A stretch of DNA of 64,000 bases from Copromyces sp. CBS 386.78 (GCA_030685235.1 MU839155.1:1-64000), one strand, 5' to 3'. Positions 1-11,122 are shown, counted from the first letter of the stretch. Notes: generated from the sequence alone by a model not told the origin. Numbers and translations are program-made.

Positions 1-240
1 GGGCAGCTTATGTATGGGAGTTGGAAGGATATGAACCGGGTCTTTTAATCACGTGGTAGGGTCAAAAAACTGAACAACCACCTCCCATATCCATAATCGT
101 TCGGACGGAGGCAAGACAGTGAGTGGGGAGCCGGCGCTAAAAAGATGAATATAATTGGGCCGATTACGAGACAAGTTGGCCGTCCTGACACTGCGGCTAG
201 CCCCGTTAATGCAAGGGCGCTAGTATGGAAAGTCAAAGGC
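1..240 (-). repeat. Dispersed repeat fused to 5S rRNA-like end, copy 1 (cut by window edge)
   Basis: Read on the minus strand, this stretch matches 15190-15390 over most of its length, including the shared blocks TCTCGTAATCGGCCCAATT, TTTAGCGCCG and ACGTGATTAAAAGACCCG. Near the window edge it contains an inverted pair, TATGGGAG at 13-20 and CTCCCATA at 82-89 on the plus strand. On the minus strand it then runs into about 20 bases resembling the middle of 5S rRNA (CTCCCATACATAAGC). The copies differ by many transitions. The family is not identified; a non-autonomous element is likely. The full length of this copy cannot be seen. Confidence 0.7.
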
Positions 241-399
241 AAAGCTAAGATACCATCTATGACAGAAGATTTAAGGTGAGGAGGAGAAAAGAGGAAGGGA
301 ACTATGGTCTGGAGGGTAAGTAAAACCTGTGGAGCCCGTACCGACAGGGGAGTGACAGGGGGTGGCCATCCGTCTTCAACACCAAAATGAACATTTCAT

Positions 400-2000
400 T
401 ACTATACTAAATGCTAATATTTCGTATGCATCCCATTGGCATCGATGACAGCCTGGCATCTGGCCGGCATCGAAGCCAAAAGCTCGCTCAAATAAGATTC
501 TGGGAGCTCTTCCCAAGCCTCAGTGACGTAGCGGCGGAGCAGCAAATAAGAGGGCTTTTCATCAAGACTGTCACAGGGTTGTGACTGCCTATATAGTATG
601 CACTTCGATGTTCGTTGGCAAGCGAACATCGTCCTATCTTTTATAGGTTTGGCCGTGTGGGCATGTGCATCCCACCCTGTCATAAAGACCATATTTATCC
701 TCAATCCAATCCTTCATCCAATTCCAAGCAGACTCAATCGGATTTAAATCCGGGGAGAAAGGAGGCCATTTGATAGTATCAATGCCACTATCTCGAAGAG
801 CATTAAGAGTCTCAGCGGCAGCGGGACCAGGCGCATTATCTTGCATCAGAAAAAGGGGGAAACCGGCTTCTCGTGAAGAACGGAAGTACTCTGCGATGAT
901 TGGGATAGTGCGCTCTCTATAGGAAGCAGTATTGATAGTACCCCATTCCTTTTCCCAAAAAAAGCCCGGCCCCTTTCCTCTCCCAGAAAAGCTGCCCCAA
1001 AACATCCAACCAGACTTTCTTTGGTACTTCTCGACGATACAAGTAGGATCCCATTTGTGACGGCCTGGTCATCCGTCGCAACTATATAAGACCACTTGAG
1101 CAACCGAATTGCCAGCTTCGGTTACTTGTACCCTTTTGCGGGGATACGGGCTGGTTAGTGTAGTGGTCTGCCACCGCCGTGACACCATTCTTCTCCTGGT
1201 CTCTGGGTGACGTATTGTTTCCGATGAGGGTGTGACAAGGGCAGAGTTCTGGGCTTGGAACAGTAGTTCAATTCAGCTAATAAACTACTTTGGTCTCGAA
1301 GGCCTTGTTGATCCTCTCAACCTTCAAACGAAGGCTGGGTTTCAAGGCCTTCTTATGCCAAAGAGGTTTGGTACGTTCTGAGGTACGTGCCGAGCTTTGT
1401 TGCCTGAGGCCTCAAGGTATCTATCTAGCGATCTTCATACGATCTTCATACATGTGGATCTTCCTGAGTGTCTTCAACCATTCTCCTTCCTTCTTCTGGC
1501 GCCGGCCTTCGTCCGGTCGTCCTGCTTCTTGGTTGGTTGGCTGTGATCGCTTCTGTGATGACTGGGGACTGCCCCATCTCGCTTATTAGCGTCGTCGGCA
1601 GCTCGATGGTTGGCTCGCTAGCCTGGTGGCGTCGAGAGGGGCTTGGGTAAGCAATGCCGGTGGCCGAGAGTCTGGCCAAAGTGAGGTTGAGTCTCGCAGC
1701 CTGCGGCCGCCGGGCATTCATAAGGCTGATACCAAGCGCTGAGGCTCTGCTAAAGCCTCGGCGACCCTAACCCAGAACTGTGGGCAAATGTCCGTGTGAC
1801 AGAGGGCCGCCGGTGACCCATGTTTCGTCCGTCCAAAAGATCGATGCCCATTGTTGAGGAGTCCAATGTAAATGCTCCAATGCCCATTGAAGCCGGATAC
1901 TCCGAGTCCGTTCGGAAATTGGTTTTTTCCGGGCGGCCCTTCTGCGGAAACCGAGGCGGTAGAGGGCCCTTTTAATAGTCGGAGTGGCAGTAACGACCAT
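400..2000 (-). mobile_element. Tc1/mariner-type transposon remnant, broken transposase
   Basis: Three separated minus-strand pieces read as one DDE transposase. The N-terminal piece (about 1767-2000) has RRAARKKPISERTRSIRLQW and the first catalytic Asp in IFWTDETWV. The middle piece (634 to about 1060) has WDPTCIVEKYQRKSGWMFWG, the second Asp in LMQDNAPGP and the catalytic Glu in DLNPIESAW. The spacing from second Asp to Glu is 34 residues (DD34E), typical of Tc1-type elements. The C-terminal piece (414-560) ends RCQAVIDANGMHTKY. Between the N-terminal and middle pieces lies about 650 bp of foreign sequence, and the frame is lost before the C-terminal piece. The usual His after DNAPG is Pro here. 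The element is dead; its terminal repeats were not located. Confidence 0.85.
1227..1484 (+). repeat. LTR-like dispersed repeat, copy 1, nested in the mariner remnant
   Basis: The sequence from about TGTGACAAGGGCAGAGTTCT through GGTCTCGAAGGCCTTG and TTGTTGCCTGAGG to the ACATGTGG region matches the reverse complement of 13185-13440 over about 250 bases. Differences are mostly C/T or G/A. The start TGTGAC resembles an LTR end, and the repeat interrupts the transposase coding region, so it inserted after the mariner element. Exact ends and a target-site duplication were not established; a solo LTR is the likeliest reading. Confidence 0.7.
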
Positions 2001-2541
2001 TCACAAGGCTGAGCTTCTTCCCATCAATCAGCATGGTTAATCCAGAAAGAGGGATAGCATTTCGTCACCCATACGAGCCGAATTACTACCTAGTGTGAAG
2101 TCAGTCTTGGAGTACCTTCAACACCCAGTCGGTGGTACAAAGCCGCATGTTAAACCGCGATCCCCCGCATCTAGACTAGGGAAGACCATATAGCTGTGGC
2201 GACGCTACTACAAGTGTGTTGGCTCTCCCAAACACCACCAAGGAAGAGACCACTTATCCGATCGAGGAGAATCGAGGCCTCTACCATTGTACCAGGCTTG
2301 GCCATGACTGGGCAGTCACGGGTTAATCGCGTGGCATCTGGACCGCACAGGCACCCGCAAAAGGAGAGTCAAGGGATGGAATAGCCTTGCTTCTTCGTAA
2401 TAAAATAAGTCATCTTGACGTCAACAGAAGTTACTAGAATTTATAAGATTCCTATAAATTTGCCTATCCTCCCAGACCCTTCTAGTGGCACGCTAGAAAA
2501 ATGAAATAGAAAGAAAGGAATTGAGAAAGACATGGAATACA
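2001..2541. other. No gene seen
   Basis: This is intergenic sequence between the transposon remnant and the 3' end of the NLR gene. It probably holds the unrecognised 5' end of the mariner element and the NLR 3' untranslated region. No conserved reading frame was recognised. Confidence 0.5.
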
Positions 2542-5500
2542 TTATATATTTTGCGAGAAGCCAATAAACCAAACCAGTCCCGATACGCTGCCGATGGATA
2601 TCATCCGTCCCTGGAGGTCACAACTAGACGGCCGGTAATTCGGTGGCAGCCAAAGTACGTTTTTGCCGTTGCAAGTAATCCAAGACCTATCCTGTCCCAA
2701 GCCATAACCATAGCTCTCTGAATTATCTAGTAAAACTTGGCTTTCGGTAATAAGTATTTTAATACGTCCAACGTCGGTACGTAAGCGGCGATTAGTATCG
2801 TCAAACGATATATGGGTTATCGAAGTACTAGTATTGATCGTTTGGAGGCAGCTCCCCGATACTGGATCCCAGATCTTGATCGTCTTATCCGCCGAACCGG
2901 ACGCAAGCCGCTGGCCATCAGGCGAGAAGGCCACTGAGAGAACGGCGCCGCTATGGCCTTTTAGGGTCTGGAGGCAGCTCCTCGACGCCGGATCCGCTGG
3001 ATCCCAGATCTTGATCGTTTGGTCCTCCGAACCGGACGCAAGCCGCTGGCCATCAGGCGAGAATGCCACTGAGCGAACGGGGCGGCTATGGCCTTTTAGG
3101 GTCTGGAGACAGCTCCCCGACGCCGGATCCGCTGGATCCCAGATCTTGATCGTGCTGTTTCCCGAACCAGACGCAAGCCGTTGGCTATCAGGCGAGAATG
3201 CCACTGAATAAACAGAGCCGGTATGGCCTTTTAGGGTCTTGAGACAGCTCCCTGACGCCGGATCCCAGATCTTGATCGTTTGGTCCTCCGAACCGGACGC
3301 GAGCCGCTGGCCATCAGGCGAGAATGCCACTGAGTGAACGGGGCGGCTATGGCCTTTTAGGGTCTGGAGACAGCTCCTCGACGCCGGATCCGCTGGATCC
3401 CAGATCTTGATCGTGTTATCCTCCGAACCGGACGCAAGCCGCTGGCCATCAGGCGAGAATGCCACTGAGCTAACGTCGCGGCTATGGCCTTTTAGGGTCT
3501 GGAGACAGCTCCCCGACGCCGGATCCCAGATCTTGATCGTGTTATCCGACGAACCGGACGCGAGCCGCTGACCATCAGGCGAGAATGCCACTGAGTAAAC
3601 AGAGCCGCTATGGCCTTTTAGGGTTTGAAGGCAGCTCCCCGACGCCGGATCCCAGATCTTGATCGTGCTGTTTCCCGAACCAGACGCAAGCCGTTGGCCA
3701 TCAGGCGAGAATGCCACTGAGCCAACGTCGCCGCTATGGCCTTCTAGGGTCTGGAGGCATGCATTCCAATCCAATTCTACAGCCGGCTTAGTTCGAATCC
3801 ATTCAGGTTCTTCTGCCCTGAAATTCCCCTTTATCAAGCTACCGCTTGGAGCAAATACAAGCGCTGATATGTATGTTTGAAGGGGAGCTTGCTCTATTAT
3901 TGACTTATGAGATAGAGCAAACCGGTAAGCATCCCGAACAAGTTTTGTTAACTGCGACTGATCATTGCCTCCCTATATCTTTAGTTAGACCAAGTTCCTA
4001 GTGCGGAGTTAGACTTGTACTTACTAGCAGGCCCTCGAGCTTTCTAATAGCAACAACGCCCGCAGGCATAGCTTGGAGTAGACTTAGAGCTTCCAGCCAG
4101 TAAAGGTACTTCATCTCAAGAAATTTATAGACACCCTTCTCATCCCATAGAGGATCATACCGTTTTGTATTCGTGCCCGAAACCGAGTCACACAAGTGAT
4201 CAACCCAGTAGACGCACGAGTACCGCACCGTCGCTAGCGGGTCCGGATTCGGTACTTGGACCTTGTCACTCGGAAATCCCGGTGCCCTTAAGCCATATAT
4301 GTCGCGTCGCAATGTTGTAGACATGGCATCAAGTGACCTTGAGAAGATGGTATAATTCACATCTTCTTTCCCAGAAGGAAAAATCCACTTGAACGTCTCC
4401 TGAGAAGCTTGGTTACCAGCTTTATCAGAGGCATTGCCAAGTAGAAAGTCCTTGGCTGATTGATGGACAAAATAAATAGTTCGTTCTCGTAGCGTTAGAA
4501 ATGAACCACAACGCCCTATGATCGCTTCCAGGGGTTTAGGATTGTTGCGAATAATATTGGGCAGCTTGACGAGAGTGGCTAATTCATGAAGATTGATTGG
4601 TCGGTGAACAATTGCGGTAATGGCAAGAATGTCTTTGCAAAGATCGGAATCCCGGGATAGGCTTATATCTTGTTTCATCCGCGCGTATAGAGCATCCAGC
4701 CCGGGTGGAAACGTGTGTAGGATCTCTTCGATATGCCATTCCTCGACCTCTAGGTCTGTAAGCGCTTGGTAGACCAACGCCACCCAGAGGAAGGTATCTT
4801 GCGCGTTGGAGCACAGGTAGTCCTGAACAGTCTTTTTTATCCTTGGATCATACTTCTTCAGCCCTGCTAGGTCATCCACCTTGTGCAGGATAAATGCATT
4901 GACAGCCGCTGCGACGGATTCCGCATTTAGCTCCAGGGAGACCTTCACTTTATCTGCCGCTTTCTCCAACCGTTCCTCAATTTGCGGCCAATTACGGCTT
5001 GAGACGATCCACTTGACTCGAGATCCAGATGATGATTGCTGAGCAATTAAGTCGAGAAGCTGTGGCAGGTCTGTTTTAACGCACTCGTCAAGCGCGTCAA
5101 TGACTAAGTAGGTCGTTCGGAGGCTTGGGTCTCGTAGGATGTTGGTGAAGATTCTCGACAAGGCGTCCCACGTATTTGCATCTTTGAAGAGGTTCTCGCC
5201 TGCACGGTCATACTCCTTCCGCACGTGTGAGAGGACAGATGGCTGCTGCTCGCTAAGCAGGTAGATCAGGCCGCGCAATACGGCGGCTGCATTGTTGATG
5301 CGAGAGTCGGTAGCCTGGCAGAAGAAGTAGGCCACATTGCAATGGCGCACGTCGGCAGTATTGCCTTGATCTAGCTCATTGATAATGCCGCACAACAACA
5401 TAGTCTTCCCTTTGCCGGGGTCGCCCTTAATCCATAGTAATCGATGCTGCGGGTGATCACGCCATCGCTGAAAGTCAGCATTATCGAGGACCCAACGATA

Positions 5501-7680
5501 TGAGTCCTGCAAAAGTCCGCCTTTGGTCCATTCGATGCGGGCTTTATCATGACAAGGATTGGTAAGGAGCAAGTGCATCCGGCATTGCTGGTCCTTCTCT
5601 GACATTTGTTGTATTTCTTGGTTAGGGTTACACTCTCTTCGTGATAGATTCTTTGCGTAACCGGTCCCAGTCATGCCACTGTGATCAACGCCGTCAACAT
5701 ACTCAAAACCGATGAACTGTGCAATCACGTGTTCCCCGGCCTCGGTGGCTTCGTTGTCTTGCCTCTGCTTTGGGCCTTTCCTCGGCTGCTTCACCTTGAA
5801 ATGCGTCCTTCGTAAATGCGCAGCGGCGTTATGGTACGCCTCGTATTGCTTTTTGCTTGAACATTCCCTGCAATCTGCGAGCAATGTTGTTGGCCGTACG
5901 GAGTCCGGAATGCTGTCAAGATCTGGTTCACTGCAAACCCATTTAATCTTGCGTCGGTGTATCGCTACCACATGGCTGCCCAAGTCCTTTACGGAGTTGA
6001 ACCCATCCGGTCGGCGATCACAATGAGGGCATTGGAGCCTCGTGAGCTCTGATTTGTCCTCCACTTCCGTAACAACCGAGTTCATGCCCGTCCCAGACGG
6101 GTTGAAGTCAGTGAGCCTAGCGGTAGCCTTGCCTTTTCTTTCATTGGCAGTTGTGGGTGGCAGCACGAGTAAGGATAATTCCTCTAAATGTTTGGCCAGA
6201 TGATTACCAAACGCCTGAGGTGTCAGTTCCCAATCACTGGGCTTTGATCCGCTTCGTCGTTGTAGAGTTCCTTTGTAATCACATAGGGGGCAAGCCTCAG
6301 CACCGATCGTCTCTAGTGGTCTCCCCAATCGTTGCGTGTGAGCTTCGACATTCTCGGCTTTGATGATTTCCGAGTGTTTCTGCGTTAAGTGTCTCTTCAT
6401 ATTCCAGGAAGTGTACTGAATTTCGTCACACATATCGCACCGCCAGTTTTTTCGGTGGACTTCCATCTCGTGTTGAAACCACTGTTCCCGCGTTTCGAAA
6501 AGGGGCGCAGGACAGCTGTCGAAAGTGCACACGTAGGACGAAAGATCGGCAAACACATGCCTCTGCCATTCTGTCGTGTTTGATATTTGGACCTGGATGT
6601 AGCAGTATGGGCACTGGAACCGTTTTTCTGGAGTCAATTCCGAGTTAGGCTCCGGAACCAACGATTCAAGCTCATCTTCATCTATTTCCACGGAAGATGA
6701 CCCGCCAAAGTCCGTTGCGGTAGCCATCGTCGTCTCTGCGTCTTCTTGATTCATTCCAGAGTGTCCGACCTCATTAGGATTTACCGTGGCTCTTGCGGAG
6801 GAAGACAAGTTATTGTTTCCATAGCTGGCACCGGTTGTTTGCGCGCGTAAGTTCGAATCGTAGCGATATATTTGAAAAGGGCTGTCGTAGAAGTAATCTT
6901 GTCGCCTGCTCTCGAGCCACTTCCTTCGTTGAGCATTGGCTTTCCCCAGTTTCCTGGCCAGAGGGTGGTTACAATCGAGCAAAGGGAACTTCTCACGCAC
7001 ATGCATGATATCTAGTTCCACAGAGTCGGCATTCTTGAGTCGGCAAAAATCAAACTTGGAGTGGAGTACTGAGTCGTCAACTTGCATCGCTATCGTCATA
7101 AGACTAGTGATGGTATCCCCAATACACTGACATAGTTCGTTCGATTCGGTGACGGTTTCGGAGTCTGCGGTTTCCAGCTGATTCTTTTTGATGTAGTCTG
7201 CAAATTCACTGTCTGAATCTTCGGAAGAGCTTATATCTATATCATCTGGTGGCGTGTTTATCGAACTCTTGACCCATCTTCGCTGTTGCCGGGTGCCATT
7301 CAAAATCTGCATCACTGTGATGGTCAGTTAGAAACCGTGACTATGTGGTTTGCAAAGCCATTGCTATACGAACAGTCTCCGAGGAATCTCTGAAGCTTGT
7401 CCAGTAGCCTCAAGACCTCGCTGTACAGATCATCGCGCTGTGTTCTGGGTCCATAAAAGCCGGGTTCAAACCACTCGTTCAAGTCCGTCTTGTACAATTC
7501 CCTTATGGAAACGGTCCAAGTCTCGAACCGGTAAAGTGAGTGTCTGACGGATTCGATGAGCGCTCCAAGCTCTGTATCATTTTCTGTGACAACCACCATT
7601 TTCAGGCAGTCTTGGAGGAGGGTTCTGCATGCTTCAGCTTTCTGGCCAGTCCAGCCAGGGATTCCGACGTCGTGAGCCAT
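2542..7680 (-). CDS. STAND/NLR protein: helical N-terminus, C2H2 fingers, NACHT, seven WD40 repeats
   Basis: A predicted cytosolic signalling ATPase of the fungal NLR class (HET-E/HNWD architecture). Exon 1 starts at ATG 7680 and encodes a helical domain (KAEACRTLLQDCLKMV). Exon 2 (about 7310-4025) has an acidic linker, C2H2-type fingers (CPYCYIQVQ..H, RCDMCDEIQ, CPLCDYKG, LQCPHCDRR) like those of fungal 'acuF-like C2H2' proteins, then NACHT with Walker A GDPGKGKTML and Walker B TTYLVIDALDEC. A 67-nt intron (4024-3958, GTAAGT..CAG, phase 0) joins LEGLL to SQLTKLVRDAYRF, restoring the usual linker to the WD40 exon (3957-2542). The C-terminal cap (WLPPNYRPSSCD) is also typical. The intron 1 junction near 7310-7373 is uncertain because several donors fit. 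The product is about 1,670 residues. It looks intact if both introns are spliced. A ligand-sensing role in nonself recognition is inferred from the family. Confidence 0.85.
2851..3759 (-). repeat. Seven near-identical WD40 repeats (42-residue units)
   Basis: The 909 bases equal seven 126-bp units plus three 9-bp additions. Each unit reads CLQTLKGHSxxVxSVAFSPD followed by GQRLASGSxxxTIKIWDP. Variation is concentrated after GHS (GDV, GSV, RDV, RPV, GSV, RPV, GAV) and before TIKIWD (GNS, SDN, EDN, EDQ, GNS, EDQ, ADK). Units 3, 5 and 6 carry an extra Asp-Pro-Ala from a 9-bp duplication beside the BamHI-like GGATCC. Seven blades make one closed propeller. The high identity shows concerted evolution, as known for HNWD genes. 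Confidence 0.95.
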
Positions 7681-8268
7681 TTCTGGTGAAGGTAGCTTTT
7701 GGCTTAAAGGACGTCGCCAATTCAACGAGAGAGAAGAGAATGTTTTGCGCCCTTTTGAGGCAGTGGAATAAGCTTTTGATAGCCGTCGTTGTTTGTTGGG
7801 CTTTGGCGAGCATTGGCAGTGAAAATGAGGAGAAGGAGTAGTCGGGACCAACGCCGAATGACTTTGCGAGGCTGTCAGTCTCTCGTGATTCTCAACAAGC
7901 AATCCGTCACCCTTCCGTGTAACACACTCTCAGCTGAGTCGAGAGATAAGATTAGAGGCGGATTACGGGAACAAGGGTGGTGAGGGGCGAGACTAGTGAC
8001 CAATTGAACTTCTTAGAAAGCGCCATCTTGGAAGTGGCATCTGCGTTGGATTGGTTGGCGACGAGATCTTATTACGGCAGCGACGTTCCAGCCTGCTCAA
8101 TGGGCATGCACGCAGGCCGTTCCCTCAGTGAGGGGGTAGGTTTTCCCCTCAGACGAAACCAGACGTGGAGGCAAGACTCCCGCAGCCGAGTTTTCTTTCC
8201 TCCAAGTTCAATTGTCCCTCGGTCATTCGTTCATTCAGCCAACCGCGCTCTGGGCCTCTCTTTCCATA
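7681..8268. promoter_or_regulatory. Bidirectional intergenic region between NLR and HeLo-like gene
   Basis: These 588 bp separate two divergently transcribed start codons (ATG at 7680 minus, ATG at 8269 plus). Other open frames here start only at non-ATG codons or overlap the opposite strand. No TATA box was clear. The arrangement would allow a shared promoter; that is inference. Confidence 0.5.
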
Positions 8269-10122
8269 ATGTCCGGTATCGAAGTTGCGGGACTTATAAT
8301 CGGCATCATTCCGCTTTTGGTTACGACAATTGATCAGTGCCAGCAAGGTTATGAGTTTCTAGACGAATGGATCCACTTCCGGCGCGAGTTTTCCGAATTT
8401 TCCGAAACCGTCAGATGCCAGCGCTTACTTCTAAAGCAGCTGATCCGGAGGACTTTAGTATCGGTGACTGAGTCTGAGGAGACCTCAGCTAGGATGCTAG
8501 GGAACCCTGGCTGTGACGACTGGAGAGATCCAGCTATCACTGAGAAGCTTAAAAATAAGCTCCCCGGCGATGAAGAGTATGAGACATATTGTAAACTGCT
8601 GCAGTCTATCCATAGGAAGCTTGAAAAGGTGACGTCTGGACTTCAGAAGTACAGCGGGCTAGAGCCGGTAAGTACTTCTCTTCTTCGGCAAGACTTAAGT
8701 CATCTCGCAGCTTGATATGACCAACAGTGCTCACCAAGGTCCCCTTTTATGTAGGCTCAATCCACAACACCGGCTGTCCGCACCCGAGTGCGGAATGAGT
8801 TGAGAAAGTTCCAGTTCTGCTTTCAGAAAAAGCGATTAATGGATCGGGTTACCTTCATGTCACAGCAAATCCACTCACTGGAGAGACTTCTGGGCAACGC
8901 AGAAACTCTTCAAACCTCCCGACAACCTTGTACTGAGAACAGCATTGTGGCACTGTTCGAGCGTGTTAGGCGGCAGGCGACCAGTCTACACCGGGCCATA
9001 ACGAGGTCGTGGATATGTGACTGTAGAGATAGCCACGCCTTCAAGCTCATTATCAGCAGACCATCTCGACATAGCCATAGCGGCCAAAACAATACAACAT
9101 CCGAAGAGAAGCACCTCCGCATTGCTCTACCATGCGGCTCCAGAGGGCAGGGACATATGCTCACGGCTCGGTGGTGTATTGCTGAAGCCGCTCTCACTAC
9201 TACCTTTGAGCCACATGTTTCAGTCTGGAGTCAGTTTATATCCTCAGAAACCGCATCAACACAGATGCTGCTCACGGTTCCACCTGGTAACCAGGGCCGG
9301 AGAATAGCCGATAATGGCAACTCTTCTACTATGCTAGTTCTATCACAGGCGTCCATAGTTTTATCCTCGGCAGACAGTCCATATCACCATGAGCCCCCGA
9401 CGCTGGCTCCTGACAGCACCCACATCATTCATGACTTGTGCTCCATGCTCAAGTTCCAACGAACAACTAGCCAGCTTGGCTGTCTTTTCGACGGCAGCGG
9501 CTCATATCACGCGTTGACGGTCGTGTCTACCGGAACATACAGCCCGGAAATCGTTGGTCAAGCTGTGAGCCTGGGACAGATTCTAACCCACAACACCTCG
9601 GGATCTTTAGCCTCGCGCGCTGAAAGACTGAACATAGCGAGTACCATTGCACACTCACTTCTCGAGCTCTTCCCCAGCCCTTGGTTTCCAGAAATTTGGG
9701 ACAAAAACGACATCTTCTTCTTTGCCGATGAGAATCAGCAGGTAAATTTGAAGATGCCTTTCCTCGTTTCCAGGAACAACAGGAATGCGGTCCCACACGC
9801 ACAGAGCTCTCACGACCATCGAAAAGCCCTGTTAGCGCTCGGAACCTTGATTCTCGAGCTCTGGTTCGGCCAGCCTCTTGAATTGCAACGCTCGTGGAGA
9901 GCCAACTTCGGCCCGGACGGACGGGAAACCGAGTTCACCAAATTCAACGCTGCGGCGGCGTGGCAAGAATCTATCGCTGCCGATGGCGGGCCGATACTGC
10001 ACAATATCACCCAGCGATGCATCTACGGCAACTTTGGGCCGACGTCACTGAGTTTGGAAGACACCGAGCTGATCAAGGCAGTTTATGAGAATGTGGTGGT
10101 GGGATTGCAGACGCTTTGTTAA
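8269..10122 (+). CDS. HeLo-like N-terminal plus DUF7580-type C-terminal protein
   Basis: Coding sequence is join(8269..8667,8755..10122), 588 residues. The 87-nt intron has GTAAGT and TAG ends and is phase 0. The N-terminus (MSGIEVAGLIIGIIPLLVTT) has the amphipathic or hydrophobic first helix found in HeLo-type and related fungal incompatibility domains. It continues with the family pattern LGNPGCDDWRDPAITEKLKN and a helical stretch (RKLEKVTSGLQKYSGLEP). The C-terminal half has a DUF7580-like region ending in ALLALGTLILELWFGQPLE and a helix with LIKAVYENVVVGLQTLC. DUF7580 has been likened to kinase C-lobes; no catalytic HRD or DFG was seen here. The exact domain number is from memory. The divergent NLR neighbour suggests a sensor/effector pair. 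No frameshift was seen. Confidence 0.8.
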
Positions 10123-10368
10123 ATGTTCAGCTGACAGATAAGATGAGTTATGTAGTCTTTGTAGTGAAAAGAGCAAGAAAAACAATTATGAAGAATGGAA
10201 ATGTATCTGGACGTGTTAACAATGATGGAATGGTACATCCATTCTCTTGGCTGAACCTTTTCCCACAGGATAGCCCGCTAATCTGAAAAAAGACCCATTT
10301 GTCACCATACCTGAATTCGCAGCTTAAATAATGGCACTGGTTTGCAGTAGTAAGGCCGGTAGTAGGTA

Positions 10369-11052
10369 TTAGGACAAATAATGGCTTAATTGGACACCCT
10401 GGCGCAAATCAAGAAGCATGGATCCATTGGCATTATCTTTACCTCCCCGTGTTGGTTTCTTTTTGGTCACCCAGGACACGCTGGCTTTGCTAATGTAGCC
10501 TTCGATTCCGGTTTGCCTGTTCCGCTCGCCAGACTCTTGATCATGGGGATTCCGTATCAGCCTGACCAGAGGACGCACACCGTCGACGTTGACCACATCA
10601 CGTTCGAAGTCATATGATGTCCCCATTCGTTGTGCCAGTCTTTTCGCGACCGTATTATCAGGCGAGATGGATAACCATTCCTCCTGTTTGAGAGTTTCCC
10701 TGATGACGGGGAGCGCCTCTTGATAAACCAATTCCACAGGCTTCTCGTGGTCGACATGTATGTGTGATATCCAAGGGTCGTCGGCGAGAGCGGTCAGGGC
10801 CAAAATATAATCTCGTGGCTCGGTGGATTCAAAGTGACCCTGTACGCAAATCCGAATCAAGAAACTCGGGCTCTGATATCTTCCGAATCGTCGCATTGCA
10901 AGATGTTGGAATGGAACGCTTGCCAGAAGGCACTTGCGAAAGTTGCGGGCCTTGGGGAGAGCCAACCAACTCTTGGCGTTCGATTTGGTCTCTTCAATGG
11001 TGTTACGGCACTGGCGGATGGGTCCCGGCACGTGATGTCGTGCCGCGTGCAC
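10369..11052 (-). pseudogene. Fragment of a HET-domain (heterokaryon incompatibility) protein
   Basis: The open frame of up to 227 codons has the stretch FESTEPRDYILALTALADD followed by a VDHEKPVELVYQEAL segment. This is the conserved 'DPRD..AL.GLA...DY.K...vY' region found just after the HET motifs in fungal incompatibility proteins. The N-terminal HET core is absent: upstream of about 11050 the sequence is unrelated and GC-rich. The frame therefore looks 5' truncated and probably not functional. Position next to the NLR pair fits an accessory recognition cluster. An unrecognised upstream exon is the alternative. Confidence 0.55.
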
Positions 11053-11122
11053 AGGCCACCTGGACCCTGGGTTGAAACCCTGGGCGCCAGGCGCGCCTTC
11101 GCACGTTTTCCTCTTTTCTTCT

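Noticed and set aside
2834..3211. Plus-strand repetitive frame opposite the WD40 array
   Set aside because: Antisense shadow of the WD40 repeats.
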